From assembly GCA_902475435.1 (NCBI GenBank), contig CABRZL010000114.1:1-5837 (forward strand): a DNA stretch of 5,837 bases, in the 5' to 3' direction. Shown here one piece after another: positions 1 to 5,837 of the stretch. How positions within the stretch are numbered: position 1 is the stretch's first letter; each line of letters opens with the position of its first letter. The DNA is from an uncultured Eubacteriales bacterium (GTDB taxonomy: Bacteria > Bacillota > Clostridia > Oscillospirales > Oscillospiraceae). The position numbers and the translations under genes were made by a program. Under the pieces are notes generated by a model. The model did no database searches. It had not been told where the DNA came from and was given only the letters and a program-made list of their open reading frames with translations.

Positions 1-3000
1 CAAGTCCCATGGTAGATTCTCTGGACCCGGAGTATCTACGCCGTCATGATCTGGCTCAAACCCTTCAGCGTCAGGTGTCTGAAGAAGGCTATGTCCTGTT
101 AAAAAACAGCGGTATTCTGCCTTTGTTTGGCGAAAATATCCGACTCAATATCTTTGGGCGCCATGCCACAACGTTTTTTGAACCGGACCTGTGCAACAGA
201 TACGGAGTAACGCTGAATACGAATCTTTTGAACTTTTACTCCCAGTATCAAACCAAGGATGTTGGCTACACCGGATCAGGTTGGGACCATGAAAAACAGG
301 AATACATCCCCCAACAGCGTACTGCCACAGGCATGTTCGGGAATATTGGATACCTTGATCCGGAACCTTTCATTGGGCATGAAGTCCGCAATCAAGACGG
401 TTCTTTGCGAGTGGCTCCTATCCCTCAGCCACTCTTGGACGAAGCCAAAGATTTTTCTGACACAGCAATTGTTGTAATCTATCGTCATGGCGGCGAGGGA
501 GCTGATCATGAAAAGGGTGACGAGCGTCTCAGTGAAGGGGAAGCCGCCATGATCTCCTTTTGTACGCAGCACTTTGCAAAGGTAATTCTTATTTTGGCCA
601 CCAACAGCGTGATTGACGGAGATTTTCTGGTGGAGAATACAGACTATGAATTTTATCAATACACTTACGGCGGGGGCGTTTACTCCAACAATATCGGTAA
701 GGAGGTTTTGGCCGATTACGAAAGCCGCGTTGAACTTCGATATGTAGATGAAAATGGTTTGCCGCATCCCCATGTATATTCCATCAATGCAGAAAAACTG
801 GGCGGCATATTTTACACCTGCAATAATCCAGGAGACAACGGTGCAGAAGCCCTGATGAAACTACTTTTGGGCAAACGATCCCCCTCAGGGCGCCTGATGG
901 ATGAAATTATTTATGACTATGACGACAATCCGGTCAGTCTTTCAAGCGGCGGCTTGGTATTCAATCGACAATCCACCGGAGACGACCGCTATATCTATGG
1001 ACACAACTTCGTCGCTTATCATGAAGGTGTCTATTTAGGTTATAAATACTTTGAGACCTTCCGTCCGGATCGCGTAGTTTTCCCATTCGGGTATGGACTG
1101 AGCTATACATCCTTTCACTGGGATATTGGTTCTCTGGAAACAAAAAACAACGAACACGGCGAGCTCCAGTTCTCTGTATCTGTAACTATAACAAATACAG
1201 GGAATATGCCTGGAAAAGATGTCGTACAGCTCTACGTAACTGCTCCCTACAGAGAAAACAGCAAATATCACGTTGAGAAGCCGTTAATTTCTCTCTGCTC
1301 CTTTGAAAAAACACAGGAATTGTCGCCGAGCGAGTCTACCACGGTAAGTTTAATTTGGAATGCCAGAGACATTGCCTGCTACTCTGACACCGCTGAATGC
1401 TATGTGCTGGAAGAAGGACTCTATTGCTTCTGCGTAGCTAATGATGCAAAATCCGCTCATTGTGCTCCCCGGGCGGCGCTCTGCTGGACATTAGACGAAG
1501 ATATGTTATTCCGTTGCGATGAGATCACCGGAACCCCATATCGGAACCTATTCACCGGCAACGCTGCGGACGGTTATCGTTATGACGCTTGTGGTACCGA
1601 AAAAGAGCACATTGTATACATTCATCGTATCGACAAAAACGGAGTCCCCACTGTAGCGCCTGATACATATCCAAAGTCATCCGTCATCGACGCGCATACC
1701 AGGGAAACCACCCAGATTTTGGACTTGGAAACAAGAGGACTGTCTTCCTATTACGAAATGGACCGTACCGATGTACACTTTTACCCAGCAGACATTCCTA
1801 TTCCTACAACCAATGCTGTATATAGGGATGAAACCGGAAAACAAAAAAACTTTATGCTCCAGGATGTTTTCCGCTTTTTAAACGATAACACAAGCCCTGA
1901 TTATCATAATGTTTCCGCATTGTATGAAAAAACCGGAATACGCGTTGACGCTTGGGATGAAAACACAGATAATTTGGTGTGGGATTATTTTCTCAAGCAG
2001 CTAAGTGTCAACGAGATGCTCTGTCGATTCTATCACTGCGGCTTTGATATTCCATCTCTCAAAGAGTATGGGATCCCCCAAACTTACTCCGCCGACACAC
2101 CGGGTCAGATTGGCACAAATAATAAAATGAAAATGTTCCGAACCACCCGATACTGCGACACAATCCTGGCCTGCACATTCAATAAAACACTATGCCGTGA
2201 ATTTGGTTTTGCCCTGGCCCGGGAAGCAGCAGCTTCCGGTGAAAACGGCACCTCATATTTTTACGCCCCTGGTTGCAATTTACACCGTTCCTGTCTCTCC
2301 GGTAAAAACAACAACTACTTTTCCGAAGATGCTTATCTCGCCGGTTGGATCTGCGGCTACTTTCTTCAGGGCCTGGAGAATGGCGGCATCAATGGATGTC
2401 TGAAACATTTCGCCTGCAACGATCAGGAAATCAGCCGTGAAGGCCTTGTCGTCTTTGCAAATGAACAGACTTTGCGTGAGAACTATTTTGCTGCCTTCGA
2501 GCACGCCATTAAAATTGGCGGCGGCCAAGGCATCATGACGTCTCTAGGTCGTGTGGGCACGGTCAACGCTTGTGGTAACAGCCACTTGACTGTGGAATTG
2601 CTGCGCAAAGAGTGGGGATTCAATGGTATGGTCATTACAGATGGCTACGGCGTCACTTCCTATATGTACGGCATCAATGTTATGCTGGGTGCCAACAGCG
2701 GCCTCTTATGTTTTGGAAACTCCGGCAATTTTGGCGAGTGCCAGGATTTTATGGAACTCTATCGATACTATCTCCAATATCCCGGCCGAACCATTGCCGC
2801 ATTGCGGCAATTTATGAAAGGCAGTATGCACTCCCTGATGCAAAGCCACACCTTCCTGGATCTATATCAAAATTACGATTACTACAACAGTGAGGATTCC
2901 TCTGTCAGTACAGATATAAACTGGTTTGAGGCTCAAATTGGATTGGGGTATACTTACAGTCAGGCAAAGGAACTCACCTACCGCGGTATCAAACTCCTCC

Positions 3001-3635
3001 CCGGAGAGCATAACCCCATCGCTATGATGCAAAACGACAATTGCAAAGATCGAGGCGGTACGATTATTTTGAACGACTACGGCCTGGCTGAAGCAGAACT
3101 GATCGCTAAACCGGGCCATCGTCTCTCCATTCCGGTATCTATCCAAAAGAGCTATGGCATGTCCTCTTTTGCTTTTACAATTCGCTTCGACAAACAGGCA
3201 TTTCAATTTCATGAGCTCTTGCTAAAAGACTCCATTTTAAACCCAAATGATTATTCCTATACAATAACCGAAACATCTTTCGGCATCAATATAAACTTCC
3301 AAAGTACAGGAGATGTATGTTCCATTCCCTGCGGCAAACTGTTTGACTTGATTCTGTTGGTACGAGCCCAAGCTACAGCGGGAATATATCCTTTGCAATT
3401 ACTACCGATGTTGGATGAAAACGGGCAATATCTCCCCAGCTTCTTTGACAAGCAGGGGCACGAGATGAGCTTCTCACTGACCTCCCAATCGGGAAAAGCT
3501 ACGCTGCACAACGGCTGGAGCGGCGTATACCAGAGTGTAGACACCGCTGAGTGGTGGCAGCAGGCCTCCCCAAATGACAACGCTGATGATTTAGCGGATC
3601 TAACTCTGCTGTCCAGTCAAATCCTGGTACAATAG
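1..3635 (+). CDS. Domain-inverted GH3 family beta-glycosidase with C-terminal cohesin-like domain, 5' end off window
   Basis: A glycoside hydrolase family 3 enzyme, expected to cleave terminal beta-linked sugars such as beta-glucosides by a retaining mechanism. Residues are counted from the ATG at 9. The usual GH3 order is inverted. The C-domain comes first (about 20-370; EEGYVLLKN at 25-33, GGEGADH at 161-167 with E163 as probable acid/base, PSGR at 292-295, FPFGYGLSYTSF at 358-369). An FnIII-like domain follows (about 385-475; TNTGNMPGKDVVQLYV), then an unrecognised connector (about 476-650). The catalytic barrel is at about 650-950: substrate-binding D696, R760, FSED at 771-774, KHFACNDQE at 799-807, and nucleophile D878 in VITDGYG. 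A cohesin-like beta domain ends the protein (about 1018-1163). The frame is open to the left edge, and the ATG at 9 has no visible ribosome site and lies just before the C-domain. The true start is therefore probably upstream, where relatives often carry a membrane anchor. No frameshift is seen. Exact substrate is unknown. Confidence 0.9.
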   Translation, partial: SPMVDSLDPEYLRRHDLAQTLQRQVSEEGYVLLKNSGILPLFGENIRLNIFGRHATTFFEPDLCNRYGVTLNTNLLNFYSQYQTKDVGYTGSGWDHEKQEYIPQQRTATGMFGNIGYLDPEPFIGHEVRNQDGSLRVAPIPQPLLDEAKDFSDTAIVVIYRHGGEGADHEKGDERLSEGEAAMISFCTQHFAKVILILATNSVIDGDFLVENTDYEFYQYTYGGGVYSNNIGKEVLADYESRVELRYVDENGLPHPHVYSINAEKLGGIFYTCNNPGDNGAEALMKLLLGKRSPSGRLMDEIIYDYDDNPVSLSSGGLVFNRQSTGDDRYIYGHNFVAYHEGVYLGYKYFETFRPDRVVFPFGYGLSYTSFHWDIGSLETKNNEHGELQFSVSVTITNTGNMPGKDVVQLYVTAPYRENSKYHVEKPLISLCSFEKTQELSPSESTTVSLIWNARDIACYSDTAECYVLEEGLYCFCVANDAKSAHCAPRAALCWTLDEDMLFRCDEITGTPYRNLFTGNAADGYRYDACGTEKEHIVYIHRIDKNGVPTVAPDTYPKSSVIDAHTRETTQILDLETRGLSSYYEMDRTDVHFYPADIPIPTTNAVYRDETGKQKNFMLQDVFRFLNDNTSPDYHNVSALYEKTGIRVDAWDENTDNLVWDYFLKQLSVNEMLCRFYHCGFDIPSLKEYGIPQTYSADTPGQIGTNNKMKMFRTTRYCDTILACTFNKTLCREFGFALAREAAASGENGTSYFYAPGCNLHRSCLSGKNNNYFSEDAYLAGWICGYFLQGLENGGINGCLKHFACNDQEISREGLVVFANEQTLRENYFAAFEHAIKIGGGQGIMTSLGRVGTVNACGNSHLTVELLRKEWGFNGMVITDGYGVTSYMYGINVMLGANSGLLCFGNSGNFGECQDFMELYRYYLQYPGRTIAALRQFMKGSMHSLMQSHTFLDLYQNYDYYNSEDSSVSTDINWFEAQIGLGYTYSQAKELTYRGIKLLPGEHNPIAMMQNDNCKDRGGTIILNDYGLAEAELIAKPGHRLSIPVSIQKSYGMSSFAFTIRFDKQAFQFHELLLKDSILNPNDYSYTITETSFGININFQSTGDVCSIPCGKLFDLILLVRAQATAGIYPLQLLPMLDENGQYLPSFFDKQGHEMSFSLTSQSGKATLHNGWSGVYQSVDTAEWWQQASPNDNADDLADLTLLSSQILVQ

Positions 3636-3651
3636 TTGTTTGTTCCTTTTC

Positions 3652-3680
3652 TTGACATCACACGCTTCATATGGTACCCT
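3652..3680 (+). promoter_or_regulatory. Sigma-A-type promoter with extended -10, upstream of the DUF3089 hydrolase gene
   Basis: A perfect -35 box TTGACA (3652-3657) lies 17 bases before a -10 box TACCCT (3675-3680). The -10 keeps the most conserved positions (T, A and final T) and is preceded by the extended -10 dinucleotide TG at 3672-3673. Transcription would start near 3687, giving a leader of about 26 bases. The promoter lies only 17 bases after the GH3 stop codon, where I see no terminator hairpin. The hydrolase could therefore be made both from its own promoter and by read-through. Confidence 0.6.
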
Positions 3681-3697
3681 CATGGTAAAGAATTGTG

Positions 3698-3702
3698 AAG
3701 GA
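3698..3702 (+). promoter_or_regulatory. Ribosome binding site of the DUF3089 hydrolase gene
   Basis: AAGGA at 3698-3702 is 10 bases before the ATG at 3713. A second, weaker GGTGA at 3705-3709 sits only 3 bases before it. An in-frame TGA at 3707-3709 rules out any upstream start, so ATG 3713 is the earliest possible start in this frame. Confidence 0.55.
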
Positions 3703-3712
3703 ATGGTGAAGT

Positions 3713-4687
3713 ATGAGGCAGCGGATTGCATCGACTTTGATTTTGGCCTGCCTTTCTCTGAGTATTCTGCTCTTCCCTATGGGAGGATTTTATCGTAGTC
3801 CCCTAATGTGGGCCAGAGCAGGAACCGCACCAGAAAAGGCTGTGGATTTATTTCTGGTGGGAGCTACAGCCGATCTGGGGAAGGATGGAAGTTTCACATC
3901 TACCTGCTATTTACCGGTAGATCGCCATTTCCAGTCTGCTCTACTGGGACTGCAGGAGGGCCTGTATGCAGAGTCCTGCAATATCTACGCACCTTATTAT
4001 CGTCAAGCCTGTCTGAGCGTTTATTATTTGGATGATCCAGATCGAGGTCCGTATCTGAGTGCTGCCTATGAGGATGTACGAGAAGCGTTTCTCTGGTATC
4101 TTGAACATTCAAACAACGGACGTCCATTGATTGTGGCAGGCTATTCTCAGGGAGCCGATCTGGCGCTCCGCCTCTTGGAGGAATTTTTTGACGACAGCTC
4201 TCTTAAACAGCAGTTGATTGCCGCATATCTCATTGGCTGGCGCGTGACTCAGGAGGATTTAGACCAGTTCCCCCATCTCCGAATGGCTCAAGGAGAATCT
4301 GATACTGGCATAATTGTGTCCTTTAACTCTGAGGCGCCTGGTGTCACCGGCTCTATCATTGTACCGGAGGGCGGCTATACATATGGTATTAACCCATTGA
4401 ACTGGAAGACCGATGGCACACCTGCTTCAAAGGACGAAAACCCAGGAACTGTTGATCTTCACATGGACGGTTCCGCAGATAACGATCGCCCTCACCTGAC
4501 GGGCTGTTACCAAAGCCCAGAACGCGGTACCATGATTGTCCCAGACATTTCCCCAGAAGCGTATCCCCCGGGAGAACCGCTTTTTGTAGAAGGCTGCTAT
4601 CACAACTATGAATTACAGCTTTATTATCGCAGCGTTCAGGAAAATGTACAAACCAGAATAAACGCTTATTTCAGTCAGCAACCTTAA
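3713..4687 (+). CDS. DUF3089-type alpha/beta-hydrolase, signal-anchored or secreted (esterase/lipase-like)
   Basis: A 324-residue predicted serine hydrolase of the alpha/beta fold that resembles DUF3089 proteins. Residues 1-6 are basic (MRQRIA) and about 7-26 form one hydrophobic segment, so the protein is probably exported and either anchored or cleaved. YAPYYRQA (92-99) and the run of aromatic and acidic residues leading to AFLWYL (125-130) are typical of the family. The nucleophile elbow is GYSQG (143-147, S145), followed by AAYLIGW (170-176), also family-like. H297 in CYHNYELQLYY near the C-terminus is the best candidate for the catalytic histidine; the acid residue cannot be fixed by eye. 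The length is ordinary for the family and the frame is intact. It has its own promoter, starts 77 bases after the GH3 gene on the same strand, and is followed directly by a strong hairpin. The substrate is unknown. An ester of a lipid or of a decorated glycan is a guess from fold and position only. Confidence 0.82.
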   Translation: MRQRIASTLILACLSLSILLFPMGGFYRSPLMWARAGTAPEKAVDLFLVGATADLGKDGSFTSTCYLPVDRHFQSALLGLQEGLYAESCNIYAPYYRQACLSVYYLDDPDRGPYLSAAYEDVREAFLWYLEHSNNGRPLIVAGYSQGADLALRLLEEFFDDSSLKQQLIAAYLIGWRVTQEDLDQFPHLRMAQGESDTGIIVSFNSEAPGVTGSIIVPEGGYTYGINPLNWKTDGTPASKDENPGTVDLHMDGSADNDRPHLTGCYQSPERGTMIVPDISPEAYPPGEPLFVEGCYHNYELQLYYRSVQENVQTRINAYFSQQP

Positions 4688-4690
4688 ATA

Positions 4691-4729
4691 AAAATTTCCG
4701 GCCGAGATGCTCTCTCTGCCGGAAATTTT
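4691..4729. terminator. Bidirectional intrinsic terminator between convergent genes
   Basis: A perfect 12-bp inverted repeat pairs 4691-4702 with 4718-4729 (AAAATTTCCGGC and its complement). After one mismatch it continues for 4 bp (GAGA 4704-4707 with TCTC 4713-4716) around a 5-base loop. On the + strand the stem ends in TTTTGTATT. On the - strand it ends in a run giving TTTTTATTT. It begins 3 bases after the stop of the DUF3089 hydrolase and 8 bases past the stop of the opposing small gene, so it can serve both. Confidence 0.85.
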
Positions 4730-4737
4730 GTATTCAC

Positions 4738-5109
4738 TTATGCCTGCCGCTCATAGTAGCGATCCAGAGACGCTTGCTTAATATTCAGGCAGTCCTCCAA
4801 GCCCATCTCTTTGCAGGTATTGATAAAGGAATCCAACTCGGAAATCGGTGCATCGCCGATAATATATCTCAGGAAATTCTCCTGGGCATAGGTCGTGATA
4901 TCACCGGCCATAGCATTATACTCCTCGGCTTCCTCCCAGTACTTCTTACGCTTCTCCTTATCCATCGTATGGACTGCATGGTCGTAAGAATCCATAACCT
5001 TTCCCTCACGAATCTGATTATACAATGTTCCAAGAACCGGATAATTCAAGGTAACATACCCCGCTGCAAAAAGCAGTGCAATCAGTATTCCCAGTATCTT
5101 ACTTTTCAT
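4738..5109 (-). CDS. Apparent fusion: class C sortase N-terminus joined to the C-terminal end of an ABC solute-binding protein
   Basis: A 123-residue protein with no catalytic site. Residues 1-69 resemble the start of a class C sortase: short basic N-terminus (MKSK), membrane helix at about 5-22, NYPVLGTLYNQ (22-32), then a charged helix with SYDHAVHTMDKEKRKKY and EEAEEYN. In an intact enzyme the lid and the beta-barrel with His, Cys and Arg would follow. Instead, residues 70-123 (DITTYAQENFLRYIIGD, KEMGLEDCLNIKQ, DRYYER) resemble the last ~50 residues of family 1 (LipO/LplA-like) extracellular sugar-binding proteins. The start overlaps the stop of the upstream sortase gene by 11 bases. AGGAG lies only 2 bases before the ATG, but no other methionine precedes the membrane helix. 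Position suggests the remnant of the second gene of a tandem sortase pair. It could be a translated but non-catalytic membrane protein, a decaying pseudogene, or an assembly chimera. The frame itself is intact. Both family matches are by eye. Confidence 0.65.
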   Translation of the reverse strand: MKSKILGILIALLFAAGYVTLNYPVLGTLYNQIREGKVMDSYDHAVHTMDKEKRKKYWEEAEEYNAMAGDITTYAQENFLRYIIGDAPISELDSFINTCKEMGLEDCLNIKQASLDRYYERQA

Positions 5110-5837
5110 TTCTCCTGACCTGTCTTTTCTTTACTTTCTTCCCTGTTCTGCTATTCTTTCTCTTCTTCCCCTTATTTGGTCTTATATGAAAATAATACCA
5201 TAATAAAATAATTAAAACAACCGCAAGAACAAGCATGAGCGCATATGCCTTCCACATAGTATTGCCCTTCTTCTTCGAGTTATCCTTCTTCTTCGCCTCC
5301 TTATACGGGATGCGTGTTCCCCTTACAAGAAGTCTGTGACTGTTAATTCCATAAGGAGTACAGGTTACCAGAGTTACATAGTCTTTATTTTTATCAATTA
5401 ACAGATCCGATACATTCTCCGGCAGAACAACCTTGATCTGATCTACTTCATAAGCCAGCGTTCGATTCAGTACATGAATGTAAAAGACATCTCCCGCCTT
5501 TACCTCTGTAAGATTATCAAACATTTTTGCAGACGGCAATCCGGTATGAGCTGAAATAATCGAATGGGTTCCCTTTCCCCCTACAGGAAGAGAACTATTC
5601 TCAAGATGCCCCGCTCCCTTTTCGAGCGACTCGCTGTCTGTTCCATGATAGATAGGCAGATATACATCAATCGAAGGTATCTCCACCGATCCCATAACAC
5701 CGTCTCCGGCGATATTTAAAAGATTATCATAATCTTCATTCTGTTTTTTTACGGCATCCGGATCAAACGGGTCCGTCAGCACAACATTACCGAGAAGTTC
5801 CCTGGTAATCTGAAGTATATTTCTCCATAGTCTGGCA
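5099..5837 (-). CDS. Class C (pilin-polymerising type) sortase, N-terminus off window
   Basis: A transpeptidase of the housekeeping-independent class C group, which joins pilin subunits through their sorting signals on the outer face of the membrane. Residues are counted from the GTG at 5782. The frame stays open upstream to the right edge and reads ELLGNVVLTDPFDPD across the GTG. That GTG is therefore internal, and the N-terminal membrane helix lies outside the window. The class C lid motif DPF is at 4-6. The core includes IPSIDVYLPIYHGT (35-48), catalytic His79 in SAHTGLPSAKMF, catalytic Cys141 in TLVTCTPYG, and Arg150 in HRLLVRG. A linker rich in lysine, a C-terminal membrane helix (about 176-198) and a very basic tail (about 201-227) complete the typical class C topology. 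The gene overlaps the start of the next gene by 11 bases. Its pilin substrates and promoter are not in view. A symbol such as srtC is not assigned because orthology is unknown. Confidence 0.92.
   Translation of the reverse strand, partial: ARLWRNILQITRELLGNVVLTDPFDPDAVKKQNEDYDNLLNIAGDGVMGSVEIPSIDVYLPIYHGTDSESLEKGAGHLENSSLPVGGKGTHSIISAHTGLPSAKMFDNLTEVKAGDVFYIHVLNRTLAYEVDQIKVVLPENVSDLLIDKNKDYVTLVTCTPYGINSHRLLVRGTRIPYKEAKKKDNSKKKGNTMWKAYALMLVLAVVLIILLWYYFHIRPNKGKKRKNSRTGKKVKKRQVRRNEK
5112..5116 (-). promoter_or_regulatory. Ribosome binding site inside the end of the sortase gene
   Basis: AGGAG on the - strand lies within the last sortase codons (the RRNEK tail), 2 bases before the ATG at 5109. 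The spacing is shorter than usual. Together with the 11-base gene overlap it suggests coupled translation of the two genes. Confidence 0.5.

Noticed and set aside
9..11. ATG at 9 as the true start of the GH3 gene
   Set aside because: The frame is open to the left edge, only 8 bases precede the ATG, and no ribosome site is visible. The gene most likely begins outside the window.
276..773. 165-codon open frame on the - strand
   Set aside because: It lies antisense within the GH3 C-domain coding sequence, which is well supported by motifs. No family features are seen.
3636..3651. Terminator just after the GH3 gene
   Set aside because: There is a T-rich run but no stem able to form a hairpin before the next promoter.
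3670..3675. TATGGT as an alternative -10 box
   Set aside because: It is only 12 bases from the -35 box. TACCCT with 17-base spacing and an extended TG fits better.
3740..3751. Possible lipobox (ILAC, residues 10-13) in the DUF3089 hydrolase
   Set aside because: The hydrophobic segment continues well past the cysteine, and Leu at -2 is poor. A plain signal peptide or anchor fits better.
4774..5118. 114-codon open frame on the + strand
   Set aside because: It runs antisense to the small fusion gene, has no recognisable motif, and would run against the convergent layout. It is a shadow frame.
5780..5782. GTG at 5782 as the true start of the sortase
   Set aside because: The in-frame sequence upstream (ELLGNVV) is typical class C sortase sequence, and a start here would remove the membrane anchor and most of the lid context.

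Overview
The window reads like a chromosomal segment from a Bacillota organism of the class Clostridia, probably a gut Lachnospiraceae or Oscillospiraceae relative. The reasons are a domain-inverted GH3 glycosidase, a class C (pilus-type) sortase with a basic cytoplasmic tail, Shine-Dalgarno starts, and a sigma-A-like promoter. The family assignments come from recognising motifs by eye, without any database search.

Layout: four genes meet tail to tail. On the + strand, 1-3635 is a very large GH3 glycosidase, open at the left edge, with the order C-domain, FnIII-like domain, catalytic barrel, cohesin-like domain. After 77 bases holding a convincing promoter comes 3713-4687, a membrane-anchored or secreted alpha/beta-hydrolase of the DUF3089 type. 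A hairpin with U-tracts suited to both directions (4691-4729) ends this block and also the opposing one. On the - strand, entering from the right edge, is a class C sortase (5099 to beyond 5837, N-terminus missing). Overlapping its stop by 11 bases is a 123-codon gene (4738-5109).

The strangest item is that 123-codon gene. Its first ~69 residues look like the membrane anchor and N-terminal helices of a second class C sortase. Its last ~54 residues look like the C-terminal end of a family 1 (LipO/LplA-like) ABC-transporter solute-binding protein. The break falls just before the place where a sortase would carry its lid and catalytic domain. This looks like a deletion-fusion remnant of a tandem sortase pair, although an assembly mis-join cannot be excluded from sequence alone.

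How the genes may work together: the GH3 enzyme should release sugar units from beta-linked glycans. The DUF3089 hydrolase is probably a cell-surface esterase or lipase-like enzyme, and its pairing with the GH3 is positional only. The sortase belongs to a separate unit that probably polymerises pilins, whose genes would lie off the right edge. I see no RNA genes, CRISPR arrays, insertion sequences or attachment sites. No gene-free stretch exceeds 80 bases.
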